NCBI GenBank assembly: GCA_012513545.1 | Contig: JAAZCB010001062.1 | Coordinates: 1 to 9,134 of the forward strand | DNA: 9,134 bases | Reading direction: 5' to 3' | Source: Clostridiaceae bacterium | GTDB taxonomy: Bacteria; Bacillota_A; Clostridia; Acetivibrionales; Acetivibrionaceae | Part shown: positions 1 through 5,961 of the stretch, piece after piece | Layout of the letters: every line of letters begins with the position of its first letter | How positions within the stretch are numbered: position 1 is the stretch's first letter | Made by a program: the position numbers and the translations under genes | The notes under the pieces: model-generated | The model's input: only the letters and a program-made list of their open reading frames with translations | The model's database searches: none | Told to the model about the DNA's origin: nothing

Positions 1-3
1 ATA

Positions 4-8
4 CCTCC
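4..8 (-). promoter_or_regulatory. Ribosome binding site of the next gene off the left edge
   Basis: On the minus strand the VTC stop codon is followed at once by ATGGAGGTAT running off the window. GGAGG is a strong Shine-Dalgarno sequence and suggests a translationally coupled downstream gene starting just outside. The ATG at 10-8 could itself be a start, but it has no Shine-Dalgarno of its own. Confidence 0.5.
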
Positions 9-11
9 ATT

Positions 12-689
12 TTATACAATTCTTGTCGCTGCGTATTTGGAAAACGCAGTGCTTCTTCTACTTGAAAGGGATACCACACCACGTATTATCTCGGGTAAAA
101 AGTTGTCATATTTCACTTCTAGAATGTAAACTCCGCTAATTGGTATAGGTATGGGCCCGGGTTTCAAAAAATCACGGGCATTGTTGCTTGCTCGGATGTC
201 ATAATCCAGGGTAATCCGTACATTTCCCATTTGGTAGATAAAGGCTTCCCGCTGGTAGCCTACTACATTTTTGGCACGAAGCTGCTGATAATATATTTTT
301 GCATATAGCTCCCGGCACAGGCAACTTCCGTTTTCTTTCAGCGAAGCAAAGTCGCCGTCAAGCAATCGCACACATTCATCTTTAGTTATGATGGCACTCT
401 CCTTAAAACATATGCCATTTTTCTTGCTCTTTTTTTCAAGGCGGATAAAGGATGTGTCATCGTTATAAAGACGCAAGCGGAACTTCTCCCGTTCGTCCAC
501 TCCGTCAATCTTTTCCTTTAACGCCTTATCGTTGTAATTATCAAAGTAGAGGCTCTTAACCAAATAGCCTTTTCCATCTATGGAATTGCTGTCAGGTCTG
601 GCCACAAACGGAAGCCTTGATCTGAGTTGCAATACGTCGGCATAGTTTATATAGTGCTTCAACTCATGTCTGCCTCGGGATTCTCTCAT
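12..689 (-). CDS. VTC-domain protein (polyphosphate polymerase-type fold)
   Basis: A 225-residue protein matching the VTC domain, the tunnel-fold (CYTH-like) catalytic domain first described in the yeast Vtc4 polyphosphate polymerase. Signature segments appear in order: RHELKHYI (7-14), SLYFD (46-50), EKFRLRLY (68-75), LEKK (84-87), CFKESA (94-99), YQREAF (145-150), VRITLDYD (157-164), LEVKYD (190-195) and a closing SKYA (217-220). These supply the lysines, arginines and acidic residue that line the nucleotide/phosphate tunnel (K11, R71, R73, K86/K87, K96, R147, R158, E191, K193). There is no membrane segment or signal peptide, so it should be cytoplasmic. The start is well supported: AAAAGGAG lies 8 nt upstream (698-705). 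In Clostridia such genes often precede a DUF4956 membrane protein and CotH-like spore-coat kinase genes; here the next gene lies outside the window. Family assignment is firm. Polyphosphate synthesis as the actual activity is an inference from the family. Confidence 0.9.
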   Translation of the reverse strand: MRESRGRHELKHYINYADVLQLRSRLPFVARPDSNSIDGKGYLVKSLYFDNYNDKALKEKIDGVDEREKFRLRLYNDDTSFIRLEKKSKKNGICFKESAIITKDECVRLLDGDFASLKENGSCLCRELYAKIYYQQLRAKNVVGYQREAFIYQMGNVRITLDYDIRASNNARDFLKPGPIPIPISGVYILEVKYDNFLPEIIRGVVSLSSRRSTAFSKYAATRIV

Positions 690-807
690 TTATGTCGCTC
701 CTTTTCTTTGGGATGATATAATTCTAAATCATTAAACTGAAGTGCAATTGTTTGTTATCTGAACTTTAGCTGAATTTTTGAAGATAAATATATCAGTAAT
801 GATGTGC

Positions 808-823
808 ATTCATTATTATGAAT
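808..823. repeat. AT-rich perfect inverted repeat upstream of the VTC gene
   Basis: ATTCAT and ATGAAT flank a 4-nt TATT centre, about 120 bp upstream of the VTC start, in the 285-bp gap between two minus-strand genes. It could be an operator or simply AT-rich chance sequence. I found no convincing -35/-10 pair in this gap; the best is TTGCAC (747-742) with TAGAAT (726-721) at a short 15-bp spacing. Confidence 0.25.
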
Positions 824-974
824 ATAAACGCAAAAAACATAAGCATAATAATCACAAACGTATATCACGCTCCCATAAGTTTATACAGTATTCCACACTA
901 CTTGAAACTGCGGCTTTTTACGCTGTTGCATAGGATATTGAACATCCATCCTGTCTTCTCATTACGGCTTATAT

Positions 975-1466
975 CTATCTAATTTTCCCTTCTTCGCTCT
1001 CAACTTTATTTATAAAGTCCATATTGTAACGGATTGCACCGTGATCTTTAATTACTGTAGCTCTAGTGATACGGACTGCCAAAATAACGCAGTTTTCATC
1101 CTTTTCATTATTCGCGAAATCGTACCATTCAGCAAAAGCTTTACGAAGTTTAGACCTTAACTGCTCATTTTTCGGGTCTAAAACCCATCCAAGGTTTTCA
1201 CCGATACCATTTCCAGAAAACCACCCGTTGCTGACCGCAAATGCAACTTCCTGGTTTTGAGTTATCTGCTGCATTTTAGTTGATTTTGCCCAGGTAGTAA
1301 CATAAAACACACCGTCTTCATAAAAAGCGTCTACTTCACGGACATAAGGACGTGGTTTACCGTCTGAGTTTGGCTCAATTGCAATAGACGCGAGAGATAT
1401 AAGATTATCTTTTCCGTTCCCGCATCTCTCCTCGATTATTTTTAACCCTTCTTCATACCTGCTCAT
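975..1466 (-). CDS. Pyridoxamine 5'-phosphate oxidase-like split-barrel flavoprotein
   Basis: A 163-residue cytoplasmic protein resembling the PNPOx-like FMN-binding split-barrel family (general stress protein 26 / flavin-nucleotide-binding type). The typical run is visible: a first strand LISLASIAI (22-30), then PRPYVREVDAFYEDGVFYVTTWAKS (39-62), where substrate contacts and strand pairing are expected, followed by TKMQQITQNQEVAFAV (63-78), which matches the 'K..QI..N..VA.' segment seen after strand 3 in this family. A C-terminal strand VILAVRITRATVI (127-139) closes the barrel. The length fits single-domain members. The start is secure because GAGGAGG (1475-1481) lies 8 nt upstream. A 285-bp gap separates it from the VTC gene, so it is probably its own transcription unit. 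Members bind FMN, F420 or heme and their substrates vary; none can be inferred here, and true pyridoxamine phosphate oxidase activity is unlikely at this length. Confidence 0.82.
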   Translation of the reverse strand: MSRYEEGLKIIEERCGNGKDNLISLASIAIEPNSDGKPRPYVREVDAFYEDGVFYVTTWAKSTKMQQITQNQEVAFAVSNGWFSGNGIGENLGWVLDPKNEQLRSKLRKAFAEWYDFANNEKDENCVILAVRITRATVIKDHGAIRYNMDFINKVESEEGKIR

Positions 1467-1511
1467 TTTTGTTGCCTCCTCACATGATTATAATTTGGGG
1501 TATTTCTAAAC

Positions 1512-1539
1512 CTTATAAATTGGTATTAATTTTCAGCAA
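1512..1539 (-). promoter_or_regulatory. Candidate sigma-A promoter of the split-barrel gene
   Basis: Reading the minus strand, TTGCTG (1539-1534) and TATAAG (1517-1512) are separated by 16 bp, about 30 bp upstream of the ribosome binding site. A TATAAT at 1492-1487 is a better -10 box but has no matching -35 and would place the transcript start inside the Shine-Dalgarno, so I prefer the former. Confidence 0.35.
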
Positions 1540-1863
1540 ATATTAAGCTTTGAAAACAGCAATAATCTTTGTAATAGCTTTAATGCAAAAGAGAATGCTA
1601 ATGATAACAATATTAATTGTCACATCAGGTTTCCTATTGAAAAATTGATAGTTCCTTTTTTCCACGTGAACTTACAACAGCTTAAATGCCCGCAAGTGAC
1701 TTTGGCATTAGTTAACACAAATTATGTCCGATTTGTACTAACATGTAAAATAATAATATCACTTCATAAATAAAAATTCTACTCCACATGTTGCAGGTGA
1801 AAATGTTCAATGTACCGAAGGTATCCGCCTGTCTTTACTGGCAATAGCAGCAGACGGGAACAA

Positions 1864-1890
1864 GCCGGATAACATTTTTTTGTATCCGGC
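1864..1890. repeat. Hairpin GCCGGATA / TATCCGGC
   Basis: An 8-bp perfect GC-rich stem (1864-1871 with 1883-1890) surrounds an 11-nt loop that contains seven T residues. Beyond an A/C mismatch, CA and TG add two more pairs. No T tract follows the stem on either strand, so it is not a canonical intrinsic terminator. It is a real structural signal of unknown role. Confidence 0.5.
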
Positions 1891-1965
1891 CTGTATTTAA
1901 GGTTAATTAATTAAGAACATTTACTAATTACGGCTCATGTGTGAATTTCTGTGATTTTCGTGTCA

Positions 1966-1998
1966 AAGAACCGTCCCCTGTCACTGTCCCCTGTCACT
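1966..1998. repeat. REP-like motif with 13-bp tandem duplication
   Basis: AAGAACCGTCCCC (1966-1978) leads into two exact adjacent copies of GTCCCCTGTCACT (1973-1985 and 1986-1998). The same 13-nt AAGAACCGTCCCC recurs at 5512-5524. I remember this GAACCGTCCCC word as common in intergenic DNA of Clostridia and other Firmicutes, which suggests a dispersed REP-type repeat; that memory is not verified here. Confidence 0.65.
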
Positions 1999-2039
1999 AT
2001 AAGCTGACTGCGTATTTATTAGTAATTTGATTGCAAATT

Positions 2040-2069
2040 TTGTAAAGACATAGGTAATGACTATATAAT
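2040..2069 (+). promoter_or_regulatory. Candidate sigma-A promoter of the SLH protein gene
   Basis: TTGTAA (2040-2045) and a perfect TATAAT (2064-2069) are separated by 18 bp. Transcription would start near 2076 and give a leader of roughly 140 nt that includes the hairpins at 2095-2151. The perfect -10 box and the lack of an upstream co-directional gene support it; the -35 box is imperfect. Confidence 0.5.
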
Positions 2070-2094
2070 TATAGTTTTATAACCGATATATATT

Positions 2095-2151
2095 AAAAGC
2101 TTTGGGACATCAAAACCCTCGCTTTTTGCCGGATTTCCTCAGGGAAATGGC
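2095..2151. repeat. 57-bp element, left copy of an inverted pair, in the SLH gene leader
   Basis: Its reverse complement matches 4492-4548 at 45 of 57 positions without gaps. In the plus-strand RNA it can form two adjacent hairpins. The first pairs AAAAGC (2095-2100) with GCTTTT (2121-2126) and GGG (2104-2106) with CCC (2116-2118), and is followed by one more T. The second pairs GCC (2128-2130) with GGC (2149-2151) and ATTTCC (2133-2138) with GGAAAT (2143-2148), with a two-nt GG bulge and a TCAG loop. I checked it mentally against consensus sequences of common riboswitches (c-di-GMP I/II, SAM, TPP, purine, cobalamin, T-box) and saw no match. Confidence 0.8.
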
Positions 2152-2199
2152 TAATAATACTAAAACATAGCCCTTTCTATACAAAATTCCATAAAAGAG

Positions 2200-2206
2200 T
2201 GGAGGA
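2200..2206 (+). promoter_or_regulatory. Ribosome binding site of the SLH protein gene
   Basis: TGGAGGA sits 7 nt before the ATG at 2214 and downstream of the leader hairpins, so it decides the start and is not itself sequestered by those stems. Confidence 0.8.
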
Positions 2207-2213
2207 TTGAGAG

Positions 2214-4424
2214 ATGAATATTGATAAAAAGCTGTTAAGATGTTTTATGTATATTGTTTTGGTTGCTCTCATCATTGGGCAAAGCTCGTTTCCGGTTCAT
2301 ACTCAGGAAGAGCAAAGAAAAATATTATCCTACAGTGGGGGGTCAGGAACTCCGAACAACCCATACCTCATATCTACTTTGAAAGATCTCATGGATTTAT
2401 CTGAAGCAGGATTATACGGAGAATATGGAGCAGCATACTACAAACTCACAGAAAATATAGATCTGGGTGAAAACATCTGGAATCCTATTGGCAGCCATGG
2501 CCCTATGTTTAACGGTATCTTTGACGGCAATGGGAAAACAATAACCATAAGAAAAATTGCCGATAACAGCAAAATGGGCTTGTTTAGCATCACTGACAGC
2601 AGATCGGTAATCAAAAATCTTATTGTCAATGCACAAATAAATCAGACTTTAGCAGTTCAAGAGGAAGTTACCTTTGGTTTGATCACAGGCTTTGGCGGTG
2701 GAAGCATTGAAAACTGCGTAACCGAAGGAAGTGTGTATCTCACAGTAAACGGTTCAGGCAGATTCTGCTTTGGCGGAGGAGTAGGAAAACTTGAAGGCAG
2801 TATAGATTCAATGATGAACAAAGCAGCACTGACCTTGCAAAGGATCGGCGAAGGTGAGCTCAATATGGGAGGAATTATCGGAAGTGCGTTTACAGAAAAA
2901 TCCAAGGTCTTAAACCTGACTAATCAGGGAAATATTGCAGCCACGTATGAAGGTTTCGGTATGGTTGGAGGCATTGCAGGATTCTTCGGATTTGGCGCAA
3001 AAGCCGAAAACCTGCTCAATCAGGGAGAAATCACCGTGAAGGTGACCCGAGTCAGTACAGGCAGATTATTTATAACAGGTGGCATTATTGGCGAGCTCAG
3101 AGAATCCGATCTTGATAAAGCTCTGAACAAGGGCAATATATATTCCGAGTATTCAGGCCCATTTGTAGATGAGGAATTAATAGCGGCAGGAATCGCAGGA
3201 ACTTCAGAGAGAACCGGCTTAAGAAATGTGGGAAATGAAGGTAATGTAGAGACAAGAACTGCCAGGATACAGCTTGCTATTGGCATAACATGGTCAGGAA
3301 GAGAAGTAACCGTAAAAAACGCCTATTCAAGAGGGAGAATATATGCAAGTACAGCCGACACTAAAGGGGAGCTTTATGTTATGGGGCTTGGAGAGGAGCT
3401 TCCAACCGATAATTTCTACTTCAGTGGTACTGTAAGATCAAAAACAGGGAAAAAAAATGAAGTCGCTAAGGATGCTCTTGCCAATATAAGATCACGTGCA
3501 ACAACCAGCATATACAATTATTGTTACTGGAATTCCAGTTTTGACCCCTTTCCCGGGTACCCCTACCTAAACAAAGCTGTTGCCACTTCCAGGGCAATGT
3601 ATATCTCCACAGGGAAGCTCTCTTCTCCCGTAAGTATAGGCAGCAAGCAGTACAACAATATATCAGAGGCTCTCAACGCATGGGTTGACATGCAGGAAGG
3701 AAACTACCTCAAATGGACAAAAGGAGCGGAACCTTCCTTTGAATGGACTTTCGGATATCAGATCCCTGATTTTATGAAGTACAAAAACGGAAGGGAAGGA
3801 AAGTGGCTCAACACTTCCGACTGGGCCTACGAATGGATGGATAAGGCGGATAAATTGTCAATAATCCCTGATACCCTTTTGAATCAGGATATGACCAGGG
3901 GCATCACCAGGAAGGAGTTTAGTGCCCTTGCAGTTAAACTCTATGAGAACCTGAAAGGCAGCAAGGTCGAGGTTGACCTGACCAGTCCCTTCACCGATAC
4001 AGATGATTCTGACGTGATCAAGGCATACAGTCTTGGAATAGTGTCCGGTATTGGAAATGGTCTGTTTGACCCGGATGCGATTGTGACCAGAGAACAGGCC
4101 TGCACCATGCTCACAAGAGTTTACAAGACCGTTTACTGGGAAGGCTGGACATTGGAAAAAGATGAGCAATATGACCTCCATAAACTGGATCATACAGGAG
4201 TGCCCATATTTGATGATGATGGTTTAATAAGCAGCTATGCCAGAGATTCGGTTTACTTCATGGTAAAGAACAGCATTTTATCCGGTGTTGGAAACAACTC
4301 ATTCGCACCTGCACCAATTGCCGATAAGGGCGAAAGCTACGGCAAGGCAAGCAGAGAACAGGCATTTAAGATTGTGGTAGCTATGATAGAAAGGTTCGGA
4401 AGCAATGAGACACATCAACCATAA
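2214..4424 (+). CDS. Secreted surface protein with beta-helix/GLUG-like repeats and three SLH modules
   Basis: A 736-residue exported protein. Residues 1-30 form a signal peptide (KK, then a hydrophobic core around 11-22); there is no lipobox. Residues 37-115 carry the entry module common in GLUG-type proteins (YSGGSGTPNNPYLIST, YYKLTENIDLG, FNGIFDGNGKTI). Residues 120-400 are degenerate repeats of about 40-50 residues that alternate glycine-rich turns (GGGVG 187, GGIIG 219, GGIAG 252, GGIIG 289, AGIAG 325) with N.G.I/V turns (NQGNI 237, NQGEI 269, NKGNI 305, NEGNV 341), as expected of a beta-helix. The C-terminus has three SLH modules at about 535-582 (ITRKEF), 592-640 (FDPDAIVTREQA) and 665-728 (ASREQA). 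SLH modules bind pyruvylated secondary cell-wall polymer, so this should be a non-covalently anchored surface protein. Ligand or adhesion target is unknown. The start is fixed by TGGAGGA (2200-2206), 7-8 nt upstream. It is monocistronic, with its own promoter and terminator. Confidence 0.9.
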   Translation: MNIDKKLLRCFMYIVLVALIIGQSSFPVHTQEEQRKILSYSGGSGTPNNPYLISTLKDLMDLSEAGLYGEYGAAYYKLTENIDLGENIWNPIGSHGPMFNGIFDGNGKTITIRKIADNSKMGLFSITDSRSVIKNLIVNAQINQTLAVQEEVTFGLITGFGGGSIENCVTEGSVYLTVNGSGRFCFGGGVGKLEGSIDSMMNKAALTLQRIGEGELNMGGIIGSAFTEKSKVLNLTNQGNIAATYEGFGMVGGIAGFFGFGAKAENLLNQGEITVKVTRVSTGRLFITGGIIGELRESDLDKALNKGNIYSEYSGPFVDEELIAAGIAGTSERTGLRNVGNEGNVETRTARIQLAIGITWSGREVTVKNAYSRGRIYASTADTKGELYVMGLGEELPTDNFYFSGTVRSKTGKKNEVAKDALANIRSRATTSIYNYCYWNSSFDPFPGYPYLNKAVATSRAMYISTGKLSSPVSIGSKQYNNISEALNAWVDMQEGNYLKWTKGAEPSFEWTFGYQIPDFMKYKNGREGKWLNTSDWAYEWMDKADKLSIIPDTLLNQDMTRGITRKEFSALAVKLYENLKGSKVEVDLTSPFTDTDDSDVIKAYSLGIVSGIGNGLFDPDAIVTREQACTMLTRVYKTVYWEGWTLEKDEQYDLHKLDHTGVPIFDDDGLISSYARDSVYFMVKNSILSGVGNNSFAPAPIADKGESYGKASREQAFKIVVAMIERFGSNETHQP

Positions 4425-4447
4425 AGCTTCGGGGAATGACTATGTAG

Positions 4448-4487
4448 AACTGCATCAAAGGCATTGGCCTTCGATGCAGTTTTTATT
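4448..4487 (+). terminator. Intrinsic terminator of the SLH protein gene
   Basis: AACTGCATC (4448-4456) pairs with GATGCAGTT (4473-4481). After one A/C mismatch, AAGGC (4458-4462) pairs with GCCTT (4467-4471) around an ATTG loop. A run of T residues follows (TTTTATT, 4481-4487). It starts 24 bp after the stop codon. No T tract exists on the other side, so it works only for the plus strand. Confidence 0.88.
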
Positions 4488-4491
4488 ATGG

Positions 4492-4548
4492 GCCATTTCC
4501 CGAAGGAAATCCGACAAAAATCGTGGGACTCGACGTCCAGAAGCATTT
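4492..4548. repeat. 57-bp element, right copy of the inverted pair, after the SLH terminator
   Basis: This copy is the reverse complement of 2095-2151 with 12 mismatches and no gaps. The conserved core is ATTTCC (4495-4500) with GGAAAT (4505-4510). On the minus strand the core hairpin has a C(TTCG)G tetraloop and its GCC/GGC arm becomes GTC/GGC, still pairable as RNA by one G-U wobble. The second hairpin is rearranged (GGAC/GTCC at 4526-4529 and 4535-4538 replaces GGG/CCC) and its outer arm is partly lost. Weak similarity continues leftward into the terminator stem (to about 4476). No gene follows it in the orientation that would make it a leader. Confidence 0.8.
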
Positions 4549-4736
4549 TATTTATGAGAATTATTTCATTGTTTTCAATGTGTTTCAATTGCATTGCTGT
4601 ATTCAACATCCAATTATATGCAATATAATAATATTTTAAAATATATCCTTTTATGTTTCCCTCTATAACATTGATGTTATTAAAATTAAGTAAATTTCTT
4701 AATATGACATAAAACTCATAGAATTGTATTGCAATA

Positions 4737-5084
4737 TCAACTTCTCAATATCTTCTCAATTGACTTGCCTTTTGCCAATTCATCCACCAGTTTGTCAAGC
4801 CACCGGATTTTCTTCATGAGCGGGTCTTCGATTTCCTCGACCCGAATACCGCAAATCACCCCTGTTATTTTATGGGCATTCGAGTTAATTTGCGGTGCTT
4901 CATTAAAAAACGTCTCACAGTCAACCCCTTTATTAATCTGCTCCTGCAAACCATCCTCGTCATATCCGGTCAGCCAACATATAACCTTGTCGACCTCTTC
5001 TTTTGTACGACCTTTTTTCTCCGCCTTTTGAACGAGCAATGGGTAGACGCTCGAAAAGGCAATTGTAAATATCCTCGGCTTCAT
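4737..5084 (-). CDS. DUF2200 family protein
   Basis: A 115-residue protein that matches the DUF2200 family along its full length. The near-invariant segments are [23 protein letters not shown] (10-32), [16 protein letters not shown] (35-50), the D-ETFF-APQ-N stretch (55-67), [18 protein letters not shown] (73-90) and the C-terminal [21 protein letters not shown] (93-113). It has no signal peptide or membrane segment and is probably a small, mostly helical cytoplasmic protein. Function is unknown; the strong conservation suggests a real but uncharacterised role. The start at ATG 5084 is supported by AAAGGGAG (5096-5103), 11 nt upstream, which is somewhat long. It converges with the SLH gene and is separated by about 470 bp or more from the next gene, so it is probably expressed alone. 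Confidence 0.92.
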   Translation of the reverse strand: MKPRIFTIAFSSVYPLLVQKAEKKGRTKEEVDKVICWLTGYDEDGLQEQINKGVDCETFFNEAPQINSNAHKITGVICGIRVEEIEDPLMKKIRWLDKLVDELAKGKSIEKILRS

Positions 5085-5476
5085 ATGCGATTTATCTCCC
5101 TTTCTTTTTGGAATGCCTTAAATATGTGCCATAACTCCTTTACAACCACTGCTTTTCTATTATTTATCCTTATAGAAAATTCATTGCTAATGAGTCTATC
5201 CTATCGTCGACCATCACCAGAATTATTATACCAAATTTTCTCCTCGTTCAAATAAATTATAGCTTTTTTTATGATTCTTTGCAGATAACTTCGAAGTAGA
5301 AGTCATATAGGACGATAAGACAACCACAGTAATAGATGATGATACTAAAAAGAAGAAACAATCATAGAAAAGAAGGAAGATGCCATTCTGCTAGAAACAG
5401 AAGAAAATTGTATTTCTTCCCCAGCATGATTTCATCCCATGAGCCAAAGGTAAATGTCTCGCCATTGTCCATCAAA

Positions 5477-5531
5477 GGGGACAGTTCTTCGTGAACCAGG
5501 CTTGAGTCAGGAAGAACCGTCCCCTTGACTC
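5477..5531. repeat. REP-like palindromic repeat
   Basis: GGGGACAGTTCTTC (5477-5490) and GAAGAACCGTCCCC (5511-5524) form a 14-bp inverted repeat with one mismatch around a 20-nt centre. A second, overlapping pairing is possible between GAGTCA (5504-5509) and TGACTC (5526-5531). The right arm contains the 13-nt AAGAACCGTCCCC shared with 1966-1978. This is the complete, palindromic form of the motif; the copy near 1970 is a half-site with a duplication. Confidence 0.75.
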
Positions 5532-5582
5532 TTTACAAATATCATACATAATATTGACTTTGGGGCTGATTTTGTGTAAAGT
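5525..5582 (+). promoter_or_regulatory. Two overlapping promoter candidates for the small membrane protein gene
   Basis: Candidate one: TTGACT (5525-5530) and CATAAT (5547-5552), 16 bp apart; its -35 box is the edge of the REP-like palindrome. Candidate two: TTGACT (5554-5559) and TAAAGT (5577-5582), 17 bp apart. Both precede the preferred start at 5635 and neither can be ranked decisively by sequence alone. Confidence 0.4.
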
Positions 5583-5634
5583 AAAATTATTGGATAGGGA
5601 AATTTGGAAAACTGTATTTATTAGGCAGGTTAAT

Positions 5635-5943
5635 ATGTCAGACAAACAAAACCTTAAGAAAACACAATCATATATTGCATTTGGGCTGATATCTGTTTTT
5701 ATAGCCTTTTTGTTGGTTCTTATACTTGTCAACCTTTTTCTTCAAGTTGTACCGCTGCCAAAACTGCAGGGACTGCCGCTTGTAGCGCCGCTTTTTATTG
5801 CGCCTTTTGGAATTATATGCGCATTAGTCAGTACAAAAATGAAAAATAATAAACTCGCTCAAGCAGGACTTATTGCTAATATTGTTTTATTTATATGCCC
5901 GACAGCTTACAATATTATCGTTACAATATTCTTCGGTCCTTAA
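5635..5943 (+). CDS. Small three-helix membrane protein of unknown function
   Basis: A 102-residue hydrophobic protein if translated from ATG 5635. Predicted membrane segments are about 13-37 (YIAFGLISVFIAFLL and onward), 48-67 (PLVAPLFIAPFGIICALV) and 76-100. A charged N-terminus (SDKQNLKK) and a short basic loop (KMKNNK, 68-73) suggest orientation by the positive-inside rule. A longer frame is open back to a TTG at 5554, but that codon overlaps the -35 box of a candidate promoter and lacks a ribosome binding site, so I reject it. The Shine-Dalgarno before 5635 is weak (GGCAGG, 5 nt upstream), which lowers certainty. I do not recognise the family. It converges with the GNAT-like gene, with only 18 bp between stop codons. 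Confidence 0.62.
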   Translation: MSDKQNLKKTQSYIAFGLISVFIAFLLVLILVNLFLQVVPLPKLQGLPLVAPLFIAPFGIICALVSTKMKNNKLAQAGLIANIVLFICPTAYNIIVTIFFGP

Positions 5944-5961
5944 GCCTTACCTTAATGTTAA

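Larger units (their letters stand above)
1467..2213. other. 747-bp intergenic region between divergent genes
   Basis: No convincing gene. The left third carries the promoter area of the split-barrel gene. The middle has a GC-richer island around 1815-1895 with hairpins and a near-direct repeat (TATCCGCCTGT at 1822 and TATCCGGCCTGT at 1883). This stands out from AT-rich surroundings and could be a relic of an inserted element. The right part holds a REP-like motif with a tandem duplication (1966-1998), then the promoter and structured leader of the SLH protein gene. One frame across 1796-1900 is open for about 34 codons without a start codon or ribosome binding site. Confidence 0.6.
4425..4736. 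other. Intergenic region between convergent genes
   Basis: It holds the SLH gene terminator (4448-4487), the right copy of the inverted element (4492-4548) and about 190 bp of very AT-rich DNA. The latter contains a perfect 14-bp palindrome, ATATTTTAAAATAT (4631-4644), and a weak AT-only hairpin (ATTAAG/CTTAAT, 4686-4704). I see no strong minus-strand terminator for the DUF2200 gene and no further coding sequence. Confidence 0.6.
5085..5634. other. 550-bp intergenic region between divergent genes
   Basis: It contains the upstream region of the DUF2200 gene (no strong promoter seen), an AT-rich stretch, the REP-like palindrome at 5477-5531 and promoter candidates for the small membrane protein. 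The interval 5281-5472 looks like decayed coding DNA. One plus frame reads ADNFEVEVI, an in-frame TAG, then DDKTTTVIDDDTKKKKQS. On the minus strand a 36-codon open frame runs from 5472 to 5362 (MDNGETFTFGSWDEIMLG...) without a Shine-Dalgarno. Neither resembles a family I recognise, so they are not called as genes. Confidence 0.5.

Noticed and set aside
1864..1890. Intrinsic terminator at the GCCGGATA/TATCCGGC hairpin
   Set aside because: The T run is in the loop, not after the stem, on both strands, and no gene ends nearby.
1796..1900. Small gene in the open frame around 1796-1900
   Set aside because: No start codon or ribosome binding site in frame; the sequence is better explained by hairpins.
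2070..2213. Cyclic-di-GMP or another known riboswitch in the SLH leader
   Set aside because: None of the conserved sequence blocks of the common classes is present; only secondary structure is suggested.
2214..2280. Lipoprotein signal in the SLH protein
   Set aside because: The only N-terminal cysteine (C10) precedes the hydrophobic core and is not in a lipobox context.
4631..4644. 14-bp palindrome ATATTTTAAAATAT as a regulatory site
   Set aside because: Composed only of A and T inside a very AT-rich stretch downstream of both flanking genes; chance is sufficient.
4872..5255. Plus-strand open frames opposite DUF2200 and similar antisense frames elsewhere (for example 1066-1260, 2412-3286, 3858-4193, 6431-6859, 7077-7322, 8927-9133)
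   Set aside because: They lie opposite confidently assigned genes, lack ribosome binding sites and show no domain pattern.
5554..5634. Extension of the small membrane protein to a TTG start at 5554
   Set aside because: TTG coincides with a TTGACT promoter-like box, has no ribosome binding site, and the extension adds an unconserved-looking 27 residues before the ATG at 5635.
5472..5732. Minus-strand frame of 86 codons across the REP-like palindrome and the small membrane gene
   Set aside because: It overlaps the promoter, the repeat and the 5' part of the plus-strand gene, and its sequence has no recognisable family.
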